NCBI GenBank assembly: GCA_021827225.1
Contig: JAKAXG010000146.1
Location: 1 to 8,741 of the forward strand
DNA length: 8,741 nt
Source of the DNA: Actinomycetes bacterium
Lineage (GTDB): Bacteria > Actinomycetota > Acidimicrobiia > Acidimicrobiales > Palsa-688
Direction of reading: 5' to 3'
Made by a program: the position numbers and the translations under genes. Under the pieces are notes generated by a model. The model saw nothing but the letters and a program-made list of their open reading frames with translations. It had not been told where the DNA came from and ran no database searches. Positions 1-6,301 of this stretch are shown piece after piece (position 1 is the stretch's first letter; each line of letters opens with the position of its first letter).

Positions 1-864
1 CCTGAGGGCGCTGTCGGGGAGGGAGCCCAGCCCCCGCCATTCGAAGTGGGGGCGCAGCTCGAAGACCTGGTCGATCACGGCCAGGGCCCGCGGGTTGCCC
101 TCCTCCCGGACCACCCGGCTGTACTGGTTCTCGACCTCGCAGCGGCCCTCCTTCATCTGGGTGAGCAGCATGGCGATGGCCTGGAGGATGTCGAGCGGCT
201 CGAAACCGGCGGTGACCACCGGCTTGCCGTACTCGGCCGGGATGAACCGGTAGGCCCGCTGGCCGATGACCGTGGACACGTGGCCGGGCCCGAGAAAACC
301 GTCGAGGTCCACGTCCGGGGAGTCGAGGATGGCCCGCAGCGGGGGGGCGATGGTGACGTGGTTGGAGAACACACTGAAGTTGGCCAGGCCGCGGGTGCGG
401 GCCTGCAGCACGGTCAGCGCCGTGGACGGGGCGGTGGTCTCGAACCCGACGGCAAAGAACACCACCCGGCACCGGGGATTGTCCTCGGCGATGCGGATCA
501 CGTCGAGCGGCGAGTACACGAAGCGCACGTCCGCCCCGGCCGCCTTGGCCTCGAGCAGGTTCCCCCGGCTGCCGGGCACGCGCATCATGTCCCCGAAGCA
601 GGTGAGGATCACATCGGGTTGGCCGGCTATGAACGCGGCGTCGTCGATGCGGCCCATCGGCATGACGCACACCGGGCAACCCGGGCCGTGGACCATCTCC
701 ACCGCCTCGGGCAAGACGTGCTCGAGGCCGTGGCGGTAGATGGTGTGGGTGTGGCCCCCGCAGACCTCCATGAACCGGAACCGGCCCCCCTCGGCCAGAC
801 CGGCTATCCGGTCCAGCAGCACCCGGGCCGTCGCCGGGTCGCGGTACTCCTCCACGAAGCGCAC
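1..864 (-). CDS. hypD: Hydrogenase maturation factor HypD (3' end outside window)
   Basis: HypD is an Fe-S scaffold protein that works with HypC to assemble the Fe(CN)2CO group of the [NiFe]-hydrogenase active site in the cytoplasm. 288 codons are visible. The N-terminal half carries the conserved family motifs: MEVCGGHTHT with Cys35, GPGCPVC with Cys63 and Cys66, and GFETT at residues 140-144. The last visible residues, FEWRGLGSLPDS, match the family's late conserved block. HypD is usually about 360-380 residues, so roughly 80-90 residues, including the C-terminal Fe-S cysteines, lie off the left edge. I chose the GTG at 862-864 because it directly follows the hypC TGA and has AAGGAGG five bases upstream, inside the hypC end. 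It is therefore translationally coupled to hypC. No frameshift is seen. Identification is secure; the C-terminus cannot be judged. Confidence 0.96.
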   Translation of the reverse strand, partial: MRFVEEYRDPATARVLLDRIAGLAEGGRFRFMEVCGGHTHTIYRHGLEHVLPEAVEMVHGPGCPVCVMPMGRIDDAAFIAGQPDVILTCFGDMMRVPGSRGNLLEAKAAGADVRFVYSPLDVIRIAEDNPRCRVVFFAVGFETTAPSTALTVLQARTRGLANFSVFSNHVTIAPPLRAILDSPDVDLDGFLGPGHVSTVIGQRAYRFIPAEYGKPVVTAGFEPLDILQAIAMLLTQMKEGRCEVENQYSRVVREEGNPRALAVIDQVFELRPHFEWRGLGSLPDSALR

Positions 865-1107
865 TCAGGCCTCCTTCGGCGGGTAGGCCACCTGGGCCGC
901 TTGCGCCAGGCGCTGCCTGGCCTCCTCCTCGTCGATGCGGGCCAGGGCCACGCCGACGTGGACCATCAGCCAGTCGCCCACCGCCAGGTCGGTGCCGGCC
1001 AGCAGGCCGGTGTTCACCACCCGGCGGACGCCCCCGCTGTCCACCGCCGCCAGCTGCAGGTCCTCGCTGACGACCTGCACTATCTGCACCGGTACGGCCA
1101 GGCACAC
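865..1107 (-). CDS. hypC: Hydrogenase maturation chaperone HypC/HybG
   Basis: HypC is a small chaperone that binds HypD and delivers the iron-cyanide-carbonyl unit to the hydrogenase large subunit. The 80-residue product has the normal family length. It begins MCLAVPVQI, with the essential Cys2 after the initiator, and carries the signature GDWLMVHVGVALARIDEEEA region at about residues 44-63. The start is GTG at 1105-1107; a purine-rich GGGAGGGGG stretch lies upstream at somewhat long spacing. The stop is immediately followed by the hypD start, so the two form an operon, the usual hypCD order. The upstream neighbour is a lipoprotein gene rather than hypA, hypB or hypF, so the rest of the maturation set may lie downstream of hypD (hypE would be the usual next gene) or elsewhere. 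Confidence 0.95.
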   Translation of the reverse strand: MCLAVPVQIVQVVSEDLQLAAVDSGGVRRVVNTGLLAGTDLAVGDWLMVHVGVALARIDEEEARQRLAQAAQVAYPPKEA

Positions 1108-1231
1108 GGCTACCCGCCCCCTCCCGCCGGCACCCCGGCCGGGGCGGCGCCCTCCGCGTCTGAGCCGGTGAAGGTGTGCACCACGAACACCGAGGACAGC
1201 ACGGCGTGGGGGGCGCCGGCTAGAGGATTGT

Positions 1232-1253
1232 GGCCCACCGCCGGCGGCGGGCC
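1232..1253 (-). terminator. Terminator-like hairpin after the lipoprotein gene
   Basis: An inverted repeat (GGCCCGCCGCC followed directly by GGCGGTGGGCC on the minus strand) lies 6 bases beyond the TAG stop of the DUF4232 lipoprotein gene. In RNA it could form a 9-bp stem with one G-U pair and a CCGG tetraloop. There is no U-tract after it; the next bases are ACAATCC. It may be a U-less terminator or a 3' stability hairpin. If it terminates transcription, hypCD needs its own promoter in the remaining ~120 bp, and I could not recognise one there. Confidence 0.4.
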
Positions 1254-1259
1254 GGGGGT

Positions 1260-1934
1260 CTAGCCGGCCACCACCGCCCCGACGTGCAGCAGGATGTCCG
1301 CCTTGTTGGCGCAGCCGGTCCCCGTGTGGGGAACGAACAGGGCGGCGGTCTGCCCGGGGGGATAGACCCGCAGCCCGGTCACCGGGGTCATCTCGCAGCC
1401 GGGCCCGTAGTTGGACGCCTCGCTGATGCCGAGCTGGGCGTGGGCCGACGCGGAGGGGGCGACGGTGACCGCGGTGGGCGTGCCGCCGCTACGGGCGGCG
1501 GCCGCCCCCACCTGGGTGCCGGTCGGCCCGGTGACGAACGACACCCCCGGGTAGCCGAACAGGGTGCAGGTGGCGGATCCCTTGTTGGTGAAGGTCAAGC
1601 TGTAGTAGATCGTGCCGGCCGCCCCGTTGGGCGCCCCCAGGGCGGCGGTCAGGTTGGCGGTCTGGCACGCCGGCGGCCCGGAAGGCACGGTGGTGGCCGG
1701 CGCCGCGGTGGTCGGGGCGGTGGTCGGGGCGGTGGCTGTGGTGGGCGGCACCGACGTGGTGGCCGGCACCGTGGTGGTGGCGGCCACCGTGGTGGAGGCG
1801 CCCGGGCCGCTGCCCGTACCGACGAGAGTGGTGGTTGTGGGCAGGGTCGCCGCCGACTTGTGGGCCGAGCTGCTGCCGCACCCGGCCAGAGCGGTGAGGG
1901 CGACAGCCGAGAGAGCCAGGACCTTTTTCCTCAT
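1260..1934 (-). CDS. DUF4232-domain lipoprotein
   Basis: This is a predicted secreted lipoprotein anchored on the outer face of the cytoplasmic membrane; its biochemical function is unknown. The 224-residue product starts MRKK, followed by a short hydrophobic stretch and a lipobox ALAG-Cys19. Residues about 30-87 form a low-complexity Thr/Pro/Ala/Val linker typical of actinobacterial cell-wall-spanning lipoproteins. Residues about 89-222 match the DUF4232 pattern: AAGTIYYSLTFTN, TCTLFGYPGVSF, QVGAAA and LRVYPPGQT. Four cysteines (90, 123, 180, 208) in the exported domain could make two disulfides. The ATG at 1932-1934 overlaps the stop of the upstream GNAT gene as ATGA, and GGAAGG lies just upstream, so the two genes are probably co-translated. 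A hairpin follows the stop codon. Confidence 0.88.
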   Translation of the reverse strand: MRKKVLALSAVALTALAGCGSSSAHKSAATLPTTTTLVGTGSGPGASTTVAATTTVPATTSVPPTTATAPTTAPTTAAPATTVPSGPPACQTANLTAALGAPNGAAGTIYYSLTFTNKGSATCTLFGYPGVSFVTGPTGTQVGAAAARSGGTPTAVTVAPSASAHAQLGISEASNYGPGCEMTPVTGLRVYPPGQTAALFVPHTGTGCANKADILLHVGAVVAG

Positions 1935-2425
1935 CTAACACCTTCCGCCAGATCTATCTCGAAGTGCAGGAACTCGGGGTCGCGACCCGAGGGGTGGAGT
2001 CCGGCACCCAGCATCACCCGCTGGGACGCCACGTTGTCCGGTGTGGTGCGACCGCACACCCGCTTGACCGAGGCGTAGCCGGCGGCCACGTCCAGGATGA
2101 GCCGGAGCGCCGCCGTGGCCACACCCCGGCCGCGCACGGACTCGACGACACCGTAGCCGACCTCGACCAGACCGTCACGCGGGGGCCCGTGGAAGCCGAT
2201 GCCCCCCACCACCTCCCGGTCCAGGAGGATCTGGTAGTAGCCGAACGGGTTGGACCTCGAACCGCCGCCGATCACCGGCAGCTGGCGCAGGTAGGCGAGG
2301 CACGCCCTCCTGTCGCCCTCCATGGGGTAGCCGGAGGCCCACGGCGGGTCGTCCCGGTCATCCCGGCGCCCGCGACTGACCCGCTTGGCCACGGCCCTCG
2401 TCGCGAGCTGGATGGAGAGGTCCAT
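1931..2425 (-). CDS. GNAT family N-acetyltransferase (RimJ/RimL-like)
   Basis: This is a cytoplasmic acetyl-CoA-dependent N-acetyltransferase with unknown acceptor. From ATG 2425 the product is 164 residues. The core runs from FGYYQILLDREVVGGIGF (about 61-78) through EVGYGVVESVRGRGVATAAL, where R98-G-R-G101 forms the acetyl-CoA pyrophosphate loop, to DNVASQRVMLGAGL (130-143), the conserved helix and strand of the Acetyltransf_3 type. The N-terminal PPWASGYPMEGD segment also resembles this subgroup. An alternative ATG at 2432-2434 adds MGR; neither start has a clear Shine-Dalgarno sequence. The gene diverges from the ABC exporter across 57-66 bp and overlaps the next gene, a DUF4232 lipoprotein, by four bases. 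Acceptors in this subgroup range from protein N-termini to antibiotics, so no substrate is assigned. Confidence 0.88.
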   Translation of the reverse strand: MDLSIQLATRAVAKRVSRGRRDDRDDPPWASGYPMEGDRRACLAYLRQLPVIGGGSRSNPFGYYQILLDREVVGGIGFHGPPRDGLVEVGYGVVESVRGRGVATAALRLILDVAAGYASVKRVCGRTTPDNVASQRVMLGAGLHPSGRDPEFLHFEIDLAEGVR

Positions 2426-2478
2426 CCGCCCCATGATGGTCGAAGCGGGACGGGAACAAAACGATCCCACCCCGTGGT

Positions 2479-2491
2479 TAGCGTGGTCGCG
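2479..2491 (+). promoter_or_regulatory. Putative leaderless promoter -10 (TAGCGT) for the ABC exporter
   Basis: TAGCGT at 2479-2484 fits the actinobacterial -10 pattern TANNNT. It is followed by exactly seven bases and then the ATG at 2492, so transcription would begin at or next to the start codon. No Shine-Dalgarno sequence precedes this ATG, which agrees with a leaderless message. No good -35 hexamer is visible (ACAAAA lies at the expected distance). The same geometry recurs before the MBL hydrolase gene. Confidence 0.45.
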
Positions 2492-4414
2492 ATGAGAGGA
2501 TACGGCGGAAGGGCCGCCCGTAGAGACCCCGCCGAGCTGAAGGCGGCCAACGTCAGCAAGGGCACCATGGCCCGGATCTGGCGTTTCCTCAAGCCGTACC
2601 GGCTGCGCCTGGCGACCTACCTGGGGGTCATCATCGCCGCCTCCGTTGTCGGTTCCATCCCGCCGCTTCTGGTCCGGGAGCTGATCGACAAGGGTGTTCA
2701 GGGAAAAAATCTGGGCGTGGTGGACGTCCTGGCCGCCGCCATGGTGGGCCTGGCCCTGGCCCAGACGGCGCTGTCGCTGGTCAACCGGTGGTTCGGCTCG
2801 GTGATCGGCGAGGGGATCATCTACGACCTGCGGGTGCAGCTCTACGACCACGTCCAGCGGATGCCGGTGGCGTTCTTCACCCGCACCCAGACGGGGTCGC
2901 TCATGTCCCGCCTCACCAACGACGTGCTCGACGCCCAGAACGCCGTCGGCACCGCCGCCTCGGTGCTGTCGGACCTCTTCACCCTGGTGGCCACGCTCGT
3001 CCCCATGTTCGTGCTGAGCCCGGGCATCACCGGGTTCGCCCTTCTGGTCCTGCCCCCCTTCGTGGTCGTCGACCGGCTCATGGCCGGCCGGATCAGCCGC
3101 CTGTCCCGCCACCGGATGCAGCTCAACGCCGACATGAGCGCCACCATGACCGAGAAGTTCAACGTGGCCGGCGCCCTCCTCGTCAAGCTGTTCGGCCGTC
3201 CCGACCAGGAGTCCCGGGAGTTCCCCGGCCGGGCCGGCGCGGTGCGCGACTCGGGTGTCCGGCTGGCCCTCCTGTCCAGGTACCTGTTCGCGGCGCTGTC
3301 GCTGGTCGGGGCGGTGGGCACCGCCGCGGTGTACTGGCTGGGCGGCCGGGAGGCGGCCATGGGGCACCTGGCGGTGGGCACGGTGGTGGCGCTGGCCGCC
3401 TACGTGACCCGCCTGTACTCCCCCCTCACCGACCTGGCCAGCACCCGCGTCGACGTGCTGGGCGCCCTGGTCAGCTTCGACCGGGTTTTCGAGGTGCTCG
3501 ACACCCCGCCTTCGGTGGCCGACCGGCCCGGGGCGCTGCCCCTCGGGCCGGTGAGCGGGCGGGTCGAGGCGGAGCACGTGTGGTTCCGTTATCCGGCGGC
3601 CGCGGAGGTGTCGCTGGCGTCGCTGGAGCAGTCCGCCGAGACGGTCGGTGACGTGCTGCCCACCGAGCCCGGAGCGTGGGTGCTGCGGGACCTGTCGTTC
3701 GTCGCCGAACCGGGGACCATGACCGCGCTGGTCGGGCCGTCCGGGGCCGGCAAGACCACCCTGTCGGGGCTCATCCCCCGCCTCTACGACGTGGTGGAGG
3801 GGTCGATCCACATCGACGGCCGCGACGTGCGGGACGTGACTCTGGCGTCGCTCAGCGCGTCGGTGGGGGTGGTCAGCCAGGACGCCCACCTCTTCCACGA
3901 CAGCATCGCCGCCAACCTGCGCTACGCCCGCCCGGCGGCCACCGACGAGGAGCTGGTCGAGGCGTGCCGGGCGGCGCGCATCCACGACCTGATCGCCTCC
4001 CTGCCCGACGGCTACGACACCGTCGTCGGCGAGCGGGGGTACCGCCTCTCCGGCGGGGAGAAGCAGCGCCTGGCCATCGCCCGGGTGCTGCTCAAGGACC
4101 CGGGCATCGTCATCCTCGACGAGGCCACCGCCCACCTGGACTCGGAGACCGAGCTGATGGTGCAGCAGGCGTTGGCGGCGGCGCTGGCCGGGCGCACCTC
4201 CATCGTGATCGCCCACCGCCTGTCCACCATCCAGGCCGCCGACCAGATCCTGGTCATCGACGACGGGCGGATCGTGGCCCGGGGCAACCACGCCTCCCTC
4301 ATCGACCAGGGCGGCCTCTACGCCGACCTGTACCACACCCAGTACCTGCGGGGCGGCAACCAGGGGCCGGCGGTGCCCGAAGAAGTCGCGTCCCCGCTCC
4401 ACCGCTCGGCGTAG
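2492..4414 (+). CDS. ABC exporter half-transporter (MsbA/type IV exporter fold)
   Basis: This is a membrane ATP-binding cassette exporter with fused membrane and ATPase domains, working as a homo- or heterodimer; its substrate is unknown. The 640-residue product has a cytoplasmic N-terminus, then six probable membrane helices at about 40-62, 76-95, 158-177, 180-198, 264-285 and 294-315. The nucleotide-binding domain has Walker A GPSGAGKT (415-422), Q-loop Gln463, signature LSGGE (519-523), Walker B IVILDE (539-544, catalytic Glu544) and H-loop His575, so it looks fully active. About 25 extra residues beginning EVSLASLEQ sit between the FRYP strand and the VLRDLSF strand; I have seen this feature in actinobacterial members of the family. 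ATG 2492 is preferred because it follows a suitable -10 element; GTGs at 2474 and 2483 are in frame alternatives. It is the only plus-strand gene here, and no partner half-transporter is adjacent. Confidence 0.93.
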   Translation: MRGYGGRAARRDPAELKAANVSKGTMARIWRFLKPYRLRLATYLGVIIAASVVGSIPPLLVRELIDKGVQGKNLGVVDVLAAAMVGLALAQTALSLVNRWFGSVIGEGIIYDLRVQLYDHVQRMPVAFFTRTQTGSLMSRLTNDVLDAQNAVGTAASVLSDLFTLVATLVPMFVLSPGITGFALLVLPPFVVVDRLMAGRISRLSRHRMQLNADMSATMTEKFNVAGALLVKLFGRPDQESREFPGRAGAVRDSGVRLALLSRYLFAALSLVGAVGTAAVYWLGGREAAMGHLAVGTVVALAAYVTRLYSPLTDLASTRVDVLGALVSFDRVFEVLDTPPSVADRPGALPLGPVSGRVEAEHVWFRYPAAAEVSLASLEQSAETVGDVLPTEPGAWVLRDLSFVAEPGTMTALVGPSGAGKTTLSGLIPRLYDVVEGSIHIDGRDVRDVTLASLSASVGVVSQDAHLFHDSIAANLRYARPAATDEELVEACRAARIHDLIASLPDGYDTVVGERGYRLSGGEKQRLAIARVLLKDPGIVILDEATAHLDSETELMVQQALAAALAGRTSIVIAHRLSTIQAADQILVIDDGRIVARGNHASLIDQGGLYADLYHTQYLRGGNQGPAVPEEVASPLHRSA

Positions 4415-4415
4415 G

Positions 4416-4438
4416 CCGGCCGCGCCCTGCGGGACCGG
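4416..4438. terminator. Possible bidirectional terminator hairpin between convergent genes
   Basis: The 27-bp gap between the converging stop codons of the ABC exporter and the MBL hydrolase holds an imperfect hairpin. The arms are CCGGCCGC and GCGG-GA-CCGG, giving 8 bp with a two-base bulge and a five-base loop. No T-tract lies on either side. Its position suits a terminator, but in DNA this GC-rich such a hairpin can arise by chance. Confidence 0.28.
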
Positions 4439-4441
4439 GGT

Positions 4442-5374
4442 TCAGGGGTGCGGATGGGGGTGGGGGTGCTGCTGCCTGGTGGTTTCCAGCCAGCGCTTGA
4501 GCCCGGCGGCGTTGGAGTGGATCCCGTTGAGGGTCTCCAGCTTGATGCGGTACTCCTCCGGGACGTTGTCCAGCGTCGGGGAGAAGCGCCTGGTGAGCGC
4601 CTCGGTGATGTCCTCCCCGGCCTGCCAGGCCCGCTCGGCCGTGCCGGCCCAGTCCCGGAGGGTGTCCTCCGCCTCTTCGAGCAGTTCGAGCGGGTTTCCG
4701 AGCAGGCCGTAGTGGGCCAGGGCCACTCCGGTCGGGCGGCGGTCGCGGAACTTGTGGCGGGAGTTGACCGCCAGGTCCAGGTCGAAGTCGGCCGGCGGGG
4801 TCGCCGGGCGCAGCACGCCCGAGTCGGGGAGACGCACGCCGACGGCGTCGCCGGCGAAGATGATGCCGCTGTCGCTGTCGTGCAGCGCCAGGTGGTGCTT
4901 GGCGTGGCCGGGGGAGTCGATGGTGGTGAGGGTCCGGCCGGGGCCGACGACGATGTCCTCGCCGTCGTCGAGCACGTGGATCCGCTCCGCCGGGGTGGGG
5001 TCCAGCCGGCCGTACAGGGAGTCGAGCAGGTCGCCGTAGACCTGGGCGGCGCTGTTGACCAGCCGCTCGGGGTCCACCAGGTGGCGGGCCCCCTTCTGGT
5101 GCACGTAGACGGTGGCGTTGGGGAAGGCCCGGGCCACGTCGCCCACCCCGCCGGCGTGGTCGAGGTGGATGTGGGTGACCGCCACCCCGGCCAGGTCGGT
5201 GGCCGCCACGCCGTGCTCCTCCAGGGCCTTCAACAGGGCCGGCACCGATGACTGGCTGCCGGTCTCGACCAGCACCGGGGCCGGGCCCTCGATGAGATAG
5301 CCGGCGGTCATCCGGGTCCAGCCCCCGAGCAGGGTGTCGATCTCCAGGACACCCGGGCCGATGTAGGTCGCCAT
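4442..5374 (-). CDS. MBL-fold metallo-hydrolase with C-terminal His-Pro tail
   Basis: This is a cytoplasmic metallo-beta-lactamase-fold hydrolase of the glyoxalase II-like (COG0491) group; its substrate is unknown. The 310-residue product shows the full metal site: HIHLDH at residues 68-73, followed by GG, then His157 in PGHAKHH, Asp176 in FAGDAVG and His221 in LAHYG. Residues about 230-300 form a helical C-terminal region typical of these proteins. It ends in four His-Pro dipeptides (303-310), an unusual appendage that could bind metal. The ATG at 5372-5374 is chosen because the N-terminus aligns with the family pattern. GGAGG lies only one base upstream, too close for a normal ribosome site, while TAGTCT seven bases upstream suggests leaderless transcription. 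It lies 66 bp downstream of hisN on the same strand and converges with the ABC exporter. Confidence 0.9.
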   Translation of the reverse strand: MATYIGPGVLEIDTLLGGWTRMTAGYLIEGPAPVLVETGSQSSVPALLKALEEHGVAATDLAGVAVTHIHLDHAGGVGDVARAFPNATVYVHQKGARHLVDPERLVNSAAQVYGDLLDSLYGRLDPTPAERIHVLDDGEDIVVGPGRTLTTIDSPGHAKHHLALHDSDSGIIFAGDAVGVRLPDSGVLRPATPPADFDLDLAVNSRHKFRDRRPTGVALAHYGLLGNPLELLEEAEDTLRDWAGTAERAWQAGEDITEALTRRFSPTLDNVPEEYRIKLETLNGIHSNAAGLKRWLETTRQQHPHPHPHP

Positions 5375-5387
5375 GCCTCCGAGACTA
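5375..5387 (-). promoter_or_regulatory. Putative leaderless promoter -10 (TAGTCT) for the MBL hydrolase
   Basis: On the minus strand TAGTCT (5387 to 5382) matches TANNNT and is followed by exactly seven bases (CGGAGGC) and the ATG. This is the same geometry as before the ABC exporter at 2479. No -35 match is evident. It would let the hydrolase be transcribed independently of the upstream ABC-F/hisN pair. Confidence 0.45.
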
Positions 5388-5440
5388 GGTGTCGGAAGCG
5401 CCAGGCCGGCGGCCGGCTCCGGGACGGCGGGCGGTGGAGG

Positions 5441-6301
5441 TCACTTTTTCCCGATGATGCGCAGAGCCTGGTCGTGGAGAAGACCGTTGCTGCTGATGGC
5501 GCTGCCCCCGTCGGGCCGGGCCACGCCGGTGAAGTCGGTGAACCGACCGCCCGCCTCCTCCACGATCACCTGCAGGGCGGCCAGGTCCCACAGCGACACG
5601 ACGGGGTCGAGGCCGATGTCGCAGGCCCCCTCGGCGACGAGCATGTGGGACCAGAAGTCGCCGAAGTTGCGGTCGGCGTAACAGCGTCGGGCCAGGTCCA
5701 GGTACGTTCCCGACCCGCCCCAGTCGCCCCAGTCAGCGACGGTGGTACCCGACAGGTGGGCGTCCGCCAGGTCCGCCACCTTCGACACCTGGATGCGGGC
5801 GGGCTCGGCCCGGCCGGCGGTCGGGCCCGTCGCCCCCGTCCCGGCGGGAGGCGGCGGCCCGGCCCACGCCCCCTGCCCCCGGGCCGCCCACCAGCGCCGG
5901 CCCAGCGCCGGCGCCGACACCACCCCGACGGTGATGCGGCCGTCGACTTCCAGGGCCAGCAGGGTGGCCCAGACCGGGATGCGGCGGACGAAGTTCTTGG
6001 TGCCGTCGATGGGATCGATGATCCAGCGGCGGGTGGCGGCCTTCTGCCCGGCGCCGGCGGCGGTCGGTGCGGCGCCGGCGGTGTCGCCGAACTCCTCCCC
6101 CACCACCCGGTCCTCCGGCCGTTCCTCGGCCAGCACCCGGCGGATGTCGGCCTCCACGTTTCTGTCGGCTTCGGTGACGGGGGTGCGATCGGCCTTGGTC
6201 TCCACCTGCAGGTCGGCCCGCCGGAAGGCGGCGCTGGTGATGGTGTCGGCCCGGTCGGCCAGGCGCAGGGCCAGGTCGAGGTCGGTTCGGGTGGCGGTCA
6301 C
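5441..6301 (-). CDS. hisN: Histidinol-phosphatase, inositol monophosphatase family (HisN type)
   Basis: This is a cytoplasmic Mg2+-dependent phosphomonoesterase of the IMPase superfamily. The best match is to actinobacterial HisN, which removes phosphate from histidinol phosphate in histidine biosynthesis. The 286-residue product has all metal-site motifs: GEE (68-70), DPIDGT (96-101) and WDLAA (238-242). The DPIDGTKNFVRRIPVWATLLAL context is characteristic of HisN rather than of true inositol monophosphatases. A Pro/Gly/Ala-rich stretch at about 147-168 and another Ala-rich stretch at 74-90 look like loop insertions. The GTG start at 6299-6301 overlaps the ABC-F stop as GTGA, with no strong ribosome site, indicating translational coupling. 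No other his genes are visible, which is common because hisN often lies apart. An inositol-1-phosphatase or 3'-phosphoadenosine phosphatase activity cannot be excluded from sequence alone. Confidence 0.88.
   Translation of the reverse strand: MTATRTDLDLALRLADRADTITSAAFRRADLQVETKADRTPVTEADRNVEADIRRVLAEERPEDRVVGEEFGDTAGAAPTAAGAGQKAATRRWIIDPIDGTKNFVRRIPVWATLLALEVDGRITVGVVSAPALGRRWWAARGQGAWAGPPPPAGTGATGPTAGRAEPARIQVSKVADLADAHLSGTTVADWGDWGGSGTYLDLARRCYADRNFGDFWSHMLVAEGACDIGLDPVVSLWDLAALQVIVEEAGGRFTDFTGVARPDGGSAISSNGLLHDQALRIIGKK

Noticed and set aside
46..1263. 405-codon plus-strand open frame over hypD and hypC
   Set aside because: It is antisense to well-conserved hypCD, and its translation is compositionally biased without recognisable motifs.
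1612..1938. Plus-strand Val/Ala/Gly-rich frame with apparently hydrophobic stretches
   Set aside because: It mirrors the Thr/Pro linker codons of the lipoprotein gene on the other strand; the hydrophobic look is a by-product of that repeat-like sequence.
2435..4402. Very long minus-strand open frame antisense to the ABC exporter, continuous with the GNAT frame
   Set aside because: It is a high-GC shadow: low-complexity Gly/Arg/His/Gln-rich translation with no domain, while the opposite strand has a complete ABC exporter. Only the last ~165 codons (GNAT) are real.
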